A stretch of DNA of 64,000 nt, taken from NCBI RefSeq assembly GCF_018398315.1, contig NZ_JAHBRW010000001.1, positions 1,732,001 through 1,796,000 on the forward strand. The letters run 5' to 3'. Numbering within the stretch: the stretch's first letter is position 1; every line of letters begins with the position of its first letter. Below are positions 35,645 through 45,498 of the stretch, piece by piece. The translations under genes were made by a program, and so were the position numbers. This DNA is from Chelatococcus sp. YT9 (GTDB lineage: Bacteria; Pseudomonadota; Alphaproteobacteria; Rhizobiales; Beijerinckiaceae). The notes under the pieces are model-generated. The model was given only the letters and a program-made list of their open reading frames with translations, searched no databases and was not told the origin of the DNA.

Positions 35645-37498
35645 CTATCTGCCGACCGCGAAATCCTGCATGCCGCGAGGGTTCGCGGCAGAGCGCAGGA
35701 TCGGCGCGCCTTGCGCCGTCTCGCGGCCGACGGCGCATAGCCGGCCGAGCGACCAGTCGCCCGCCACCGTCACGTCATGGCCACGCCTCCGGAGGGCGGC
35801 GATGACATCCTGCGAAAAGCGCCCCTCCACGGACAGGGACCGCGGCTTGAAGTCCCGGGGCCAGAATGAAGCGACCAGATGATTGGTATGGAAGGCTGGC
35901 GCGTCAATTGCCTGTTGCAGCCCATAGCCATGATGCAAAATCCTGAGCAGGAATGCGATCGACCACTGCTCTTGCTGATCCCCGCCCGGCGTGCCGAAGC
36001 CGAGATATGGCAGGCCTTCGCGCAGTACGAGCGTGGGCGTCAAGGTCGTCCGCGGACGTTTGCGGGGTGCGAGCGATGAGGGCAGGCCCGGGGTGAGCCA
36101 GAACATCTGTGAGCGCGTCGAAAGCCCGAAGCCGAGTTCAGGAATGACCGGGCTGGCCTGAAGCCAGCCGCCGGACGGGGTGGCGGCCACCATGTTGCCG
36201 AAGCGGTCCGTCACGCAGATATGGCAGGTATCCCCCTCGCGGCGTTCCACATGCGCCGCCAGCGCGGCCTCGGCCGAGCTACCGCTCGCGAAGGTCGGCT
36301 CGCCGATGGCGGCTTGAAACGTGGGCTCGCCAACTCCCGCGGGCTTGTGGTCTTCCGTGGCCTCCCGCAGCGGCACGGGCGCGGGCCTCCGCCCTTCCGG
36401 CGCGCCCGGCCGAAACTCCGCCGCGCTTGTCGACGCGACGAGTTGTCGCCGCTGCGCGATATATTCGGGATCGAGCAGCGCCGCGAGGGGCGCCTCGCCA
36501 TCGCCGAGCCAAGCGTCCCGATCGGCCATGGCGAGCTTACCCGTCTCGGTGACAAGATGGACGAACTCATCCCCCAGCGGGTCGAGATCATCGAGAGGAA
36601 AGCCCTCAAGCAGACCAAGCCATTGCAGGAAGGCGGGACCTTGGGTCCAGGCGCCGCATTTCAAGACAGTCACGCCGTTGTAGTCACGGCTGACGGGTGC
36701 ATCATAGCTCGCTCGCCAGCATGCGAGATCGTGCGCGGTCAGAAGTGCCGCGTGGCGCTTGCCGGATGAATCGAGGACCGGTTCACGGCCGGCGCGATCA
36801 ATGGCTTCAGCAACGAAGCCCTCGTACCAAAGTGCTTCCGCCCTCGTGATCTCCGCCTCGCGACTGCCGCCTGCGCTTTCATCGACGATGCGCTGATAGG
36901 TCGCCGCCAGCACGGGATTGCGGAACAGTGCGCCGGCCTCCGGCGCCTTGCCACCGGGGAAGTAGACCGCGGCCGAACTGGTCCATTCGCTCTCGAAGAG
37001 GGCGCGCATGGATTCGATCGTGCGCGCAACACGGAGCGTCAGCGGATAGCCACCGCCCGCGAGCTCGATAGCCGGTTCAAGTACGTCCTTCAGGCGCAGC
37101 GTCCCATGGCCTCGCAGCAGCAGGAGCCAGGCGCTGAAAGCTCCGGGCACGCAAGCCGCGAGATGACCGGTGCCGGGCACCATATCAAGCCCAAGTTCGC
37201 GGAAACGCTCGGGGGTCGCGGTCGCCGGCGTCACGCCCTGCCCGCAAATTCCTTCGGCCTTTTCTGTCCTCGCATCATAGAAAAGGATGGGCACCTCGCC
37301 AGCGGGGCCGTTGAGATGGGGTTCAACGACCTGCAGCGCGAAGCCAGCGGCAACCGCCGCGTCAAAGGCATTGCCTCCCCGCTCCAGGATGCGCATGGCC
37401 GTGGCTGCCGCGAGCCAATGTGTTGCCGCGGCACAACCGAACGTGCCGCGGATTTCCGGCCGCGTGGTGAAGGGACCGTTGGAAAAGACCGTGACCAT
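35645..37498 (-). CDS. gamma-glutamyltransferase-family Ntn hydrolase, cytosolic
   Basis: This 617-residue protein is a self-processing GGT family member. The catalytic Thr that becomes the new N-terminus lies in EGDTCHICVTD near residue 424. GFGTPGGDQQEQW and APAFHTNHL are the small-subunit motifs. There is no signal peptide, unlike classical periplasmic GGT, so it should act on imported gamma-glutamyl or other N-acyl amino compounds. It is the last gene of the long operon and starts 3 bp after the NIPSNAP gene. Confidence 0.9.
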   Translation of the reverse strand: MVTVFSNGPFTTRPEIRGTFGCAAATHWLAAATAMRILERGGNAFDAAVAAGFALQVVEPHLNGPAGEVPILFYDARTEKAEGICGQGVTPATATPERFRELGLDMVPGTGHLAACVPGAFSAWLLLLRGHGTLRLKDVLEPAIELAGGGYPLTLRVARTIESMRALFESEWTSSAAVYFPGGKAPEAGALFRNPVLAATYQRIVDESAGGSREAEITRAEALWYEGFVAEAIDRAGREPVLDSSGKRHAALLTAHDLACWRASYDAPVSRDYNGVTVLKCGAWTQGPAFLQWLGLLEGFPLDDLDPLGDEFVHLVTETGKLAMADRDAWLGDGEAPLAALLDPEYIAQRRQLVASTSAAEFRPGAPEGRRPAPVPLREATEDHKPAGVGEPTFQAAIGEPTFASGSSAEAALAAHVERREGDTCHICVTDRFGNMVAATPSGGWLQASPVIPELGFGLSTRSQMFWLTPGLPSSLAPRKRPRTTLTPTLVLREGLPYLGFGTPGGDQQEQWSIAFLLRILHHGYGLQQAIDAPAFHTNHLVASFWPRDFKPRSLSVEGRFSQDVIAALRRRGHDVTVAGDWSLGRLCAVGRETAQGAPILRSAANPRGMQDFAVGR

Positions 37499-37501
37499 GG
37501 T

Positions 37502-37819
37502 TCAGGAACGGAAGTAATCGGGGCGTTTCAGGACAATGGAATGCAAGCTTGCCGAAAGGGGGCCGTCCGTTTCAGTCGCTGCCTTCGCGGCCGCCCAGGC
37601 AGGATCGTCGCGGAACTTGTCCCAGCCGGCTTTCATCGCCGTCTCATCAGCCCATTCCATTACATACCAGATCTCACGGGCGCCATCGGTCGTTTCCCAG
37701 TAATCGTGGACCTTCAGACCATATTTGGCGAGAAGAGGAAAGACATGCTCCTCGAAGCGCCGCGCCAAAGCATCGGCCTTTCCTGCAACGGGAATGTAGT
37801 GGCGGAGTTCGTAGATCAT
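37502..37819 (-). CDS. NIPSNAP-family protein
   Basis: The 105-residue protein has the NIPSNAP dimeric alpha/beta-barrel signature: MIYELRHYIPVAGKADALAR and then HDYWETTDGAREIWYVMEW. Start ATG 37819 has AGAAGGA at good spacing; ATG 37828 sits too close to it. Function of the family in bacteria is unsettled. A second NIPSNAP gene lies at 46218, across the divergent regulatory region of this same operon. Confidence 0.9.
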   Translation of the reverse strand: MIYELRHYIPVAGKADALARRFEEHVFPLLAKYGLKVHDYWETTDGAREIWYVMEWADETAMKAGWDKFRDDPAWAAAKAATETDGPLSASLHSIVLKRPDYFRS

Positions 37820-37862
37820 TGATTGCATCCTTCTGCTTGAACCGACGTCTGTGTGCAAAGGC

Positions 37863-38906
37863 TCAACAGCCGCGGTCTGTGGCGCAAGCCGCTAGGCGCA
37901 TGAATGTTTCAGGCCCCAACGCAACCTGATGTGTTTCTGCGCCATGAATCAGGGCCAGAAGCTGATCAAGACAAGGCGTCGCGACAGCATGTCGGCGTGC
38001 CGCGGCCACAACTGGAGCCAGCATCGCATTCACCTCTGTCGGGCGGTGAAGCTCGGCGAGGTCGCGCCAGATGCCCGTACGCGTGTTCTCGTAGCGCCGC
38101 CAGGCGACACGCTGCCCAGCCCACACATCATCGGGCCCGAAGGCGAGGCTGCCTCGGTCGAGCAGGCGCATCGGCTCAAGGCCGTCCGCCGGCTCAAGCC
38201 GCGCGCACTCCGCGAGCGCCACCGCGACTACCTCACTGCCCGCCGCCGCGAGAACAGCGCAAACGGCGGGATCGTCGTAAAGCTCGAGGACATCGCGATC
38301 GGCGAGGGCCGTTGCCGAATAGATCGCCGCAAGGACAAGCTTGCCCCAGGCATGCCCGAGAATGTTGTTGGTCATCTCGGCCGGCTGCAGCTGGCCGAGC
38401 AGGGCGACAGCCTCCTCTGTGCGCGGCCTTGCTATGCCGTCGATCTCACCGACATGAGTTTCGCCATAGCCGAGGAGCGCCAGTTGCCCCGGCGACTTGT
38501 AATGCGCACCGATGGCAATGACCGCGCCGATGGTGCGCTCCTGCCCGACAGTCGAAGCGACGGTGAGCATGCCGAGCCCGTTCTGCAGGGGAAGGACCCA
38601 GCCCTTCGGCGAAAGATGCGCGCGAACGGTCGCGAGCGCCGCCTCTGTGTCCCTGGCTTTCACCGCCAGGATGACACGGCTGAACTCTCCGACGAGCGTC
38701 GACGGATGATGAGCCTCGAGCCGCGCATGGAGCGGGCGTACCCCGGCAACCACGAGGCCGTTCTCTTGAATCGCTTCGACGTGGGCGGGATTGCCGTCAA
38801 CCGCGACCACGTGCTCTCCCGCTGCCGAGAGACAGGCCGCGAGCGTGCCGCCGATGGCGCCGGCGCCAATGACCAGGATCGGATCCCCGATGGCTTCTGC
38901 GTTCAT
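37863..38906 (-). CDS. ketopantoate-reductase-like (PanE/ApbA) dehydrogenase
   Basis: The 347-residue NAD(P)H-dependent reductase has the Rossmann start ILVIGAGAIGGTLAACL, AVKARDTEAAL and LPLQNGLGM, and the catalytic Lys in AWGKLVLAAIYSATAL. Catabolic-operon homologues are not the biosynthetic PanE but opine- or 2-keto-acid-type reductases. ATG overlap with the SDR gene couples the two. Substrate unknown. Confidence 0.88.
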   Translation of the reverse strand: MNAEAIGDPILVIGAGAIGGTLAACLSAAGEHVVAVDGNPAHVEAIQENGLVVAGVRPLHARLEAHHPSTLVGEFSRVILAVKARDTEAALATVRAHLSPKGWVLPLQNGLGMLTVASTVGQERTIGAVIAIGAHYKSPGQLALLGYGETHVGEIDGIARPRTEEAVALLGQLQPAEMTNNILGHAWGKLVLAAIYSATALADRDVLELYDDPAVCAVLAAAGSEVVAVALAECARLEPADGLEPMRLLDRGSLAFGPDDVWAGQRVAWRRYENTRTGIWRDLAELHRPTEVNAMLAPVVAAARRHAVATPCLDQLLALIHGAETHQVALGPETFMRLAACATDRGC

Positions 38907-39697
38907 TTGAAATTGGCGTCAAAGGTGAGTGGCACATGGGTGCGACCGCAATGGGAGCCGCCGTTGACCTCGAGCGTCACACCGTTGATCCATTCCGCGC
39001 CATCAGAAGCAAGGAAGCTGACGGCTTGCGCAATATCGTCCGGTCGGCCCGTCCGCCCGAGCGGGATGCCGCGCAGGCTCAGATTGATGTAAGCATGATT
39101 GTCCGGGCTCTCTTCCTCGACCACATGATCGAGCACAACGCCCGGCGCCACGCCGTTCACGCGGATTCCTTCGCGGCCGAATTCGATGGCGAGCACCTGC
39201 GTCAGCATGTTCACCCCGGCCTTCGCCGCCGCATAATGTGCACTGCCAGCGCGCGCGGATGTGCCGGCGCCGGACGATATGTTGACGATCACACCGCGTG
39301 TCTTGGCGGCGATCCAGCGTCGGCCATAGGCGCGGCACATCAGCATGGTGCTGCGAAGGTTGAGCGCCATGGCGCGATCCCATTCCTCGACCGTCATGGC
39401 GACGACCGGCTGGTTCAGATATTTGCCGGCGCAATTCACCAGGATATCCACCGGACCAGCCAACCTCTCCGCTTCGTCTACCATCCGCTCGACGTGGTTC
39501 TCGTCCGTGACGTCGCCGATCACCGCAGCGAGCGAAGGACCGTCGGCGTCCGCAGTCGCGACCATGGCAGCCAGGCCCTCGGCGTTGATGTCAGAGGCAA
39601 CGACTTTCGCGCCTTCGCGCCGCAGATCCGCGACGATGGCGCGGCCAAGAAGTCCGGCGGCTCCTGTGACAAAGGCGGTGTGTCCAGCCAGGCGCAT
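38903..39697 (-). CDS. short-chain dehydrogenase/reductase
   Basis: The 264-residue classical SDR has the nucleotide motif TGAAGLLGR, the NCAG motif and the catalytic Ser-Tyr-Lys (NISSGAG then HYAAAKAG). C-terminal WINGVTLEVNGG is usual for the family. It is 3 bp behind the M28-like gene. It probably oxidises an alcohol of the degraded compound with NAD(P). Confidence 0.93.
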   Translation of the reverse strand: MRLAGHTAFVTGAAGLLGRAIVADLRREGAKVVASDINAEGLAAMVATADADGPSLAAVIGDVTDENHVERMVDEAERLAGPVDILVNCAGKYLNQPVVAMTVEEWDRAMALNLRSTMLMCRAYGRRWIAAKTRGVIVNISSGAGTSARAGSAHYAAAKAGVNMLTQVLAIEFGREGIRVNGVAPGVVLDHVVEEESPDNHAYINLSLRGIPLGRTGRPDDIAQAVSFLASDGAEWINGVTLEVNGGSHCGRTHVPLTFDANFK

Positions 39698-39700
39698 GGG

Positions 39701-41461
39701 TCAGGCTCCCTTCCCGGAGGTGAGAATGTCGAGGCAGGCGTCGAGCGCTGCATTGGCTTCACGCAACGCGAAGAGCACGCGGTTCACGCCGCGCCGTGCT
39801 GCGCCGATCGCGAATTTCTCAGCATCCGATCCGGGGCTCGTTGCGGCAAGTCGGCCCAGGGCTGCGAATGATGGATACGCCGGTTGCGGGAGCGCCGGGT
39901 CATGGTCGAAGCGGTCACCGGAGGTGTAGTCGACGGGAACAAGGGCGCGCGATACCGCCATGAGGCAGGCGTTGATCCGACCGGCCTCGTCGTCGGTGTG
40001 CTCTCCCGTGGTAAGTGCGGCAAGCGCCTCGGCGCGGCTCCTCAAACCTTCGGCGCGGGTCCGGAGCGGCGCGAGATCGAAACGATCGCCCAGGCTTTTT
40101 GCGAAACCGTCGATCTGCGCAAGGAGCATGTCGGCGTGGGCGGCATAGTCGATCGGCAGGATCCTGGCGGTCAGAAGACCAGCGACCGCATGAAGGTAGA
40201 CGCGGGTGTCACGGACAGCGATCTCCTCGTCCATCTTGTCGAGTGTGTCTTCAGGTGTGTGCCACCACCAGCCCGTACCCGCGCCCTGCTTGTTCGGACC
40301 GCCGAACAGGAAGGATGCAGCGGGTGCGGCGCCACTTGCGGGATGCTCGCCGAGATTGGAAAACATCGCGGGAATACCGATGCCCCAGAACGACTGGTCT
40401 CCCGCCCGGGTGATGCGATGGCCGAAAAGCTCCTGGTCGCCCTCCGCGCGGATGACCTTGCGGCTGAACGGAACGAGTTCCGCAGCCGCCTGCACATCCG
40501 TCAAGACGGTGTTTCCCTTCGCGCAGGTCGAATCGATGTTCACATGCGCGACCGCGCGCGTGGCAAGCTCCTCCCAATGCGTATCGGCATACCACGTCGA
40601 GCTGGAATAGCGCCCCTGTGAATGGCCGGACCAGAAGAAGATCTTCAGGCCTCGTTGCCAGCTCTTCCGTGCTTCGGCGCTCAGCCGGGCCACTTCGAGC
40701 ATCGTGGCATTGGCACCGCCATTGTCCATGACACCGTAGTACCAGGTGTCGTGATGGCCAGAGAACAGGACGTAGGGCTCGTCCGTAGCCGCTCCGGCGC
40801 GATCCAGAGACGCGACGAGGATCGGCGTCTTGCGCCAGCCGGTGTCGACAGCGGCATTGAGCGTGACCGGCATATCGGGGGCAGATCCGAGCTTCCCCTT
40901 GAGGCGGTCGCCATCGGCTTTCGCCAGCGTCACGACCACAGTCGCGGGGAGATTGCCAACGGTTTCGTCCGTCGGGCTGCCCCAAACGGGGGAGATGCAC
41001 ATCTCATGCGCGTGGACGCTTGGGCTGAGGTGGATCTGACCGATGGCACCCGCCCGACCCGCGCGCTGCGAAACCGCAGGTGTCGCGATGCCCTCTACGA
41101 GGACGATCTTGCCGCGGACGTCGCGCGCGGCAAAATCCGCCGGGCTGCCGGGACCGACCGGCACAACCTCGCCCTCCAGGCCGCCAGCCGGAGAACTGCG
41201 CGAGAACGACTGTGTGATGGCGGGCAGCGTCTCGCCGGCGATGGTGACCGAGGCCTCGCCAGGCAAGCTGATATAGGCGTCGTGCAGGATGAGCTCGGTC
41301 GCATAACCATAGCTGTCCAACGCGGTGCGGACATAGGCAAGGCTGTCCAGCTCACCCTGCGTTCCCGCATGTTTGGTCCATTGCGCGAAAGCCGTGAGAT
41401 GCTGCATCAAGCGGGGGCCTTCGACGCGCGCGGCTAGCGCCTGGAGCTCGATGTCATTCAT
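39701..41461 (-). CDS. M28-family peptidase-like protein with altered catalytic site
   Basis: The 586-residue protein has a PA-like inserted domain (residues about 100-200) and the M28 peptidase core. The ligands GHHDTW near 236, MDNGGANATML near 248, HVNIDST and HTPEDTLD are kept. The place of the general-base/ligand Glu pair reads FFWSGHSQGRYSSSTW, His-Ser instead of Glu-Glu. It has no signal peptide. It overlaps the permease by 4 bp and is likely a cytosolic hydrolase acting on what the ABC transporter brings in. Confidence 0.85.
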   Translation of the reverse strand: MNDIELQALAARVEGPRLMQHLTAFAQWTKHAGTQGELDSLAYVRTALDSYGYATELILHDAYISLPGEASVTIAGETLPAITQSFSRSSPAGGLEGEVVPVGPGSPADFAARDVRGKIVLVEGIATPAVSQRAGRAGAIGQIHLSPSVHAHEMCISPVWGSPTDETVGNLPATVVVTLAKADGDRLKGKLGSAPDMPVTLNAAVDTGWRKTPILVASLDRAGAATDEPYVLFSGHHDTWYYGVMDNGGANATMLEVARLSAEARKSWQRGLKIFFWSGHSQGRYSSSTWYADTHWEELATRAVAHVNIDSTCAKGNTVLTDVQAAAELVPFSRKVIRAEGDQELFGHRITRAGDQSFWGIGIPAMFSNLGEHPASGAAPAASFLFGGPNKQGAGTGWWWHTPEDTLDKMDEEIAVRDTRVYLHAVAGLLTARILPIDYAAHADMLLAQIDGFAKSLGDRFDLAPLRTRAEGLRSRAEALAALTTGEHTDDEAGRINACLMAVSRALVPVDYTSGDRFDHDPALPQPAYPSFAALGRLAATSPGSDAEKFAIGAARRGVNRVLFALREANAALDACLDILTSGKGA

Positions 41462-42303
41462 GGTCCGGGTTCCGCTGAAGTCTGCAGGGTGGTGATCTTG
41501 CGCCGGCCGAGCACGAGGCTCGTCAGGACGAGCAGGAAGATGGCGAATACGATAAGCACGGACGAGAGCGCAGCGATGGTGGGATCCTGCCACCGCTGCA
41601 GATAGAGGAACATCTCGATCGGCAGCGTGCTTTCGCCCGGCCGCATCAGGAACATCGTGGTCTCGACCTGGTCGAAGGAGGTGACGAACGCGAGCAGGCC
41701 GGAAATGAAGACGCTGACGGAGATCTGTGGCAGGATCACCTTGAGGAAGGTGGGCAGCGGCCTGGAGCCGAGATCGAGCGCGGCCTCCTGCAGCGACCAG
41801 TCGAAATTGGCCAGCGATGCCGCGACGATGGCGATGACGAAGGGAACACAGATCAGCGTGTGGGTGAGAACGAGGTTCCAGTTGCTGCCGTAGAAGCCGA
41901 TCTTGACCACCAGCATGAAGACGGCGACGCCCAGCACCATCTTGGGCAGGACGACGGGCGACAGGAAGACGGCTTTGAGGGCAGAGTGTCCGCGTGGCCG
42001 ATAGCGGACCAGCGCGTAGGCAGTCATGGTGCCGACCACGAGTGATGCGGCTGTGGCGACCAACGCGAGGATCAGGCTCCGCAAGGCGGCGACGTAGAAG
42101 GTCGTCTGCGCGGCGAGGTTCGCGTACCAACGCAGAGAGTACCCCTCCGGCGGGAAAATCGCGTAGCTCTGGGCGGAGAACGACGTCAGAATCACGATGG
42201 CCAAGGGTGCCAGAATGAAGATGACGGCCGCGACCGTGAAGATCCCAAGCGCGAGATGTCGCCAAGCCGGCAGCGCTTTTGCGCGTGAGTGACGAGCCGC
42301 CAT
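41458..42303 (-). CDS. spermidine/putrescine-type ABC permease 2
   Basis: The 281-residue PotC-like permease has about six membrane helices and the EAA loop EAALDLGSRPLPTFLKVILP near residue 180. It follows permease 1 in a TGATG overlap and overlaps the M28-like gene at its 3' end. Family transports polyamines, ferric ions, opines or amino-acid conjugates. Confidence 0.93.
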   Translation of the reverse strand: MAARHSRAKALPAWRHLALGIFTVAAVIFILAPLAIVILTSFSAQSYAIFPPEGYSLRWYANLAAQTTFYVAALRSLILALVATAASLVVGTMTAYALVRYRPRGHSALKAVFLSPVVLPKMVLGVAVFMLVVKIGFYGSNWNLVLTHTLICVPFVIAIVAASLANFDWSLQEAALDLGSRPLPTFLKVILPQISVSVFISGLLAFVTSFDQVETTMFLMRPGESTLPIEMFLYLQRWQDPTIAALSSVLIVFAIFLLVLTSLVLGRRKITTLQTSAEPGP

Positions 42304-43187
42304 CACACAGCCTCGCTGTATTTCGACAGCCGTCCGAACGCGACCACCGCGATAAACGCCATGACGAGCAGGCAAAGCCCGCCGACAGCCGCGACAGGCC
42401 AGTTGATGTCACTTGTCGCAGTATAGATCTGGATCGGCAGCACGAGCACACGTCCCCCACCCAAGATTGCCGGCGTGACGAAGGAGCCGAGCGACAGGGT
42501 GAAGCAGATCTGCGCACCCGCCACCACGCCAGGAAGTGTGAGGGGAAGGGTGATGCTGCGGAAAGTCTTCCACCAGCTCGCGCCAAGATCTTCCGCCGCT
42601 TCGCGCAGCGTCGGGTCGAGCCGCAGCATGGAGGCCAGGATCGGGAAGACCACGAAGGGCAGGAAAACATGGGCGAGACTGATGACAGTACCCGTCATGT
42701 TATAGACGAGGGAAACCGGCCCGGATGTCAGGCCGAGACGGGTCAGGATGAAGTTCACCGGCCCCTGATCGGCAAGCACGACAGTCCAGCCATAGCTGCG
42801 GACGACGACGCTGACGAGCACGGGGGCAAAGACGATAAACGCGACGAGTTTCTGCAGGCTGGGGCTGCGCATGCGCCACATCGCATAGGCAAGCGGATAG
42901 CTGATCACCAGGCAGAGCAGTGTCGACACCACGGCGAGCTGGAGCGTGTCATAGATCGTGATGAGATAGAGCTCATCCGTCATGAAGCGCCAGTAGGTCT
43001 CAAGGGTGAAGGTTTCCTCAAGCCGTCCACCCCGAAAACGATAAAAGCTGTAAAGCAGGAAGATCCCGACCGGCAGAAGGAAAGCCACCGCCATCAGGAG
43101 GCACATGGGCGTCAGCAGCAGCCAGGCCGAGCGTTCGGCTTTCGCGCGGGCGGACCCGCCGCCCTCACGGCCTGAAGAGGCGGCCAT
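42303..43187 (-). CDS. spermidine/putrescine-type ABC permease 1
   Basis: The 294-residue PotB-like permease has six membrane segments and the EAA loop [20 protein letters not shown] near residue 200. ATG 43187 is chosen; it overlaps the ATPase gene by 23 bp, unusually long for this operon. It forms the pore with permease 2. Confidence 0.92.
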   Translation of the reverse strand: MAASSGREGGGSARAKAERSAWLLLTPMCLLMAVAFLLPVGIFLLYSFYRFRGGRLEETFTLETYWRFMTDELYLITIYDTLQLAVVSTLLCLVISYPLAYAMWRMRSPSLQKLVAFIVFAPVLVSVVVRSYGWTVVLADQGPVNFILTRLGLTSGPVSLVYNMTGTVISLAHVFLPFVVFPILASMLRLDPTLREAAEDLGASWWKTFRSITLPLTLPGVVAGAQICFTLSLGSFVTPAILGGGRVLVLPIQIYTATSDINWPVAAVGGLCLLVMAFIAVVAFGRLSKYSEAV

Positions 43188-44295
43188 CGGCGGGCTCCCA
43201 GGTAAGGGTGACGGGGGTGCCCTGGGTGAAGACGGCGGCACCGGCACCGTGGGGCTGCTCGGCAGTGATCTCCACCGATGCGGCGTCGAGCCCCACCACA
43301 TATTGCACGGTCGAACCGCCGAAGATCATCTGCCGCACCACGCCGGTGGCCCGCGCTGATCCCAGATGATCCAAGCCGGGATGATCCAAGCCGGGATTAT
43401 CCAGGCCGGATGCACCAACGCCGGCCTGCGCCGCGCCGATGCGCACCCGCTCGAAGCGCAGCGCCAGGGTCGCCTCTCCGGACAGCGCCTCGCGCGCCAC
43501 CGCCACGAAGCCGAGATCGCCCAGCCGCACCCGCGCAAGCCCCTCGCCCGCCGGCCCCTCCACCGTCACCGGCAGCAGATTGGCATGGCCGATGAAACCC
43601 GCCACGAAGCGCGTCGCCGGCGCGTCATAGAGCTCCTGCGGCGAGGCGATCTGCTCCACCCGCCCGGCATTCATCACCGCCACCTTGTCCGACATGGCGA
43701 GCGCCTCGCCCTGGTCATGGGTGACGAAGATGAAGGTCGTTCCGATCTCCTGCTGGATACGCTTCAACTCGATCTGCATCTGGTGGCGCAGCTTGAGGTC
43801 GAGCGCGCTCAGGGGCTCGTCGAGCAAGAGCACCTTCGGCTGCTTCACCAGGGCCCGCGCCAGCGCCACGCGCTGCATCTGCCCGCCGGAGAGCTGGCCC
43901 GGCTTGCGGCCGGCAAAGCCCGAAAGCCCGACGAGCGCCAGCGCGTCACCCACCCGGCTGCGGATCTCGGCGCGCGGCCTTCCCTCCGCCTCCAGCCCGA
44001 AGGCGACATTGGCCTCCACGCTCATATGCGGAAACAGCGCCCAGCGCTGGAACACGATGTTGGTCGGCCGCCGGTAGGGCGGCACGTCGGTCATGTCCTG
44101 ACCGGCGATGCGGATCGCGCCTTCATCGGGCGCCTCGAAACCCGACAGCATCCGCAACGTCGTCGACTTGCCGCAGCCCGATGGCCCCAGCAGCGAGAAA
44201 AACTCCCCGCTGCCGATTCCGAAGGAAATGTCGTCGACCGCAAGATGCGACCCGAAGCGCTTCGTCACGCCAACGATCTCTACCGTTCCTGACAC
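43165..44295 (-). CDS. spermidine/putrescine-type ABC ATPase with a repeat insertion
   Basis: The 376-residue PotA-like ATPase has Walker [10 protein letters not shown] near residue 36, signature [15 protein letters not shown] near 136, Walker [11 protein letters not shown] and a TOBE C-terminal domain. In the TOBE region a short Gly-Leu-Asp-X-Pro repeat is encoded by three 15-bp tandem units, giving a flexible insertion. GTG 44295 is preferred; TTG 44316 is possible. Confidence 0.92.
   Translation of the reverse strand: MSGTVEIVGVTKRFGSHLAVDDISFGIGSGEFFSLLGPSGCGKSTTLRMLSGFEAPDEGAIRIAGQDMTDVPPYRRPTNIVFQRWALFPHMSVEANVAFGLEAEGRPRAEIRSRVGDALALVGLSGFAGRKPGQLSGGQMQRVALARALVKQPKVLLLDEPLSALDLKLRHQMQIELKRIQQEIGTTFIFVTHDQGEALAMSDKVAVMNAGRVEQIASPQELYDAPATRFVAGFIGHANLLPVTVEGPAGEGLARVRLGDLGFVAVAREALSGEATLALRFERVRIGAAQAGVGASGLDNPGLDHPGLDHLGSARATGVVRQMIFGGSTVQYVVGLDAASVEITAEQPHGAGAAVFTQGTPVTLTWEPADGRLFRP
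43366..43410. repeat. three 15-bp tandem repeats inside the ABC ATPase gene
   Basis: Units 43366-43380 and 43381-43395 are identical (ATGATCCAAGCCGGG) and 43396-43410 differs at 3 positions. They are in frame and read GLDxP on the coding strand. Copy number could vary by slippage without breaking the frame. Confidence 0.85.
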
Positions 44296-44358
44296 GTTGC
44301 AAGGTCCCGGATGCAAGCTTTGGTTAAGGCGAGCTGATTTCGAAGCTGGAGCAGGTAA

Positions 44359-44379
44359 GGCCGTGAGGTCACCACGGCC
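44359..44379 (-). repeat. stem-loop between binding-protein and ATPase genes
   Basis: GGCCGTG (44359-44365) and CACGGCC (44373-44379) pair perfectly over 7 bp, 10 bp after the binding-protein stop. No T-run follows. It probably protects the binding-protein message, which needs more copies than the rest. Confidence 0.55.
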
Positions 44380-44388
44380 GGCGCCAGC

Positions 44389-45453
44389 TCAGCGCATCTT
44401 CAGCTTGATCTCGCGCGCCCAGCGGTCGCGCCAGTCGGCGGCTACGGTCGCGATATAGGCGAAATCGATCTGAATGGCGTTCTTGGCGATGGCGGGGTTG
44501 AGGATCGGGTTCTCGACCTGCTCCTTGGACAACGTCGCGTTTGTCACGAGCGGAACCGACGAGGTGACAAGCGCGTAGCGGCCAGCCCGATCCGGCGTGA
44601 GGAGCTCGTTGAGCAGATCCTCGCAGACCGCGCGTTGGGCCGGGGTTACGCCCTTGGCGATCGCCATATAGATCGGAAATGCGATCGCGCCTTCCTTCGG
44701 CACGGCAAAGCCGACCGGTGAACCTTCCTTGATCCAGACATCCGAGACGGAGGAGAACCACGGCGCGATCGGTGCGTCGCCACGGATCACGAGGTTTTTC
44801 AACGCGTCATTGGAATCGACCAGCGCACGGAAATTCTTGGCATTCTCGGACAAGAGCTTGAAACCCGTGTCGGGGTTCTTTTCATCTGCGCCGTTGAGCT
44901 TCGAGACTAGACCGATAAGCCGCAGGTCATTGTCAAAAGTGACGATCTTGCCTCGGCTGTCCGGACTCCAAAGTACGCTCCAAGAGGTCGGCGGCTCTTT
45001 CATCACGCGCGTGTTGTAGAGGAGGCCGATGCCCATTGCTTGATAGGGAACGCCGCGCGCATCAGGACGCGCATAGGATTCCAGTGTGTTCGCCATGTTG
45101 GGAATGTTCGCCTTGTTCAGGGGTTCCCACATGTCATCAGCGTCACCACGGTTGATGGTATCGGCGTTGAAGAAGCCGCAGTGGACGAGCGGCTGATCTG
45201 GCGTCGTGCGGCGCGCCGTGACCATCTTGGGATAGATGATCGCGTTCGTCGTCTCGACAATATCAATGCCAGCCTTGGGATTTTTCTTGAGATAGTCAGC
45301 GATGACTTCCTTCGGCACCACATCGGAGCCGGATCCTGCGAACATGAAGAATGAGATCTTCCCATCCCGTTCAGCCTGCGCAAACGTTGGCGAAGCGCTC
45401 GCCACGGCTGCCGCTAGGAGACTTGTCGCGAGTAACAGGGCTTTCGCCGACAT
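44389..45453 (-). CDS. spermidine/putrescine-type ABC substrate-binding protein
   Basis: The 354-residue family-1 binding protein has a signal peptide ending near TFA/QA and the type-II fold marker KISFFMFAGSGSDVVPKEV. GAGAGGG precedes ATG 45453. Ligands of this group include polyamines, iron-organic complexes and opines. It heads the nine-gene operon and is divergent from an Lrp gene. Confidence 0.92.
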   Translation of the reverse strand: MSAKALLLATSLLAAAVASASPTFAQAERDGKISFFMFAGSGSDVVPKEVIADYLKKNPKAGIDIVETTNAIIYPKMVTARRTTPDQPLVHCGFFNADTINRGDADDMWEPLNKANIPNMANTLESYARPDARGVPYQAMGIGLLYNTRVMKEPPTSWSVLWSPDSRGKIVTFDNDLRLIGLVSKLNGADEKNPDTGFKLLSENAKNFRALVDSNDALKNLVIRGDAPIAPWFSSVSDVWIKEGSPVGFAVPKEGAIAFPIYMAIAKGVTPAQRAVCEDLLNELLTPDRAGRYALVTSSVPLVTNATLSKEQVENPILNPAIAKNAIQIDFAYIATVAADWRDRWAREIKLKMR

Positions 45454-45498
45454 CGTTGCACCCTCTCTGTTTGTCGCTTTTGACGCCCTGGCTGTGCA

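Noticed and set aside
43366-43410. CRISPR-like repeat
   Set aside because: Units are directly tandem, in frame and without spacers; no cas genes exist in the window.
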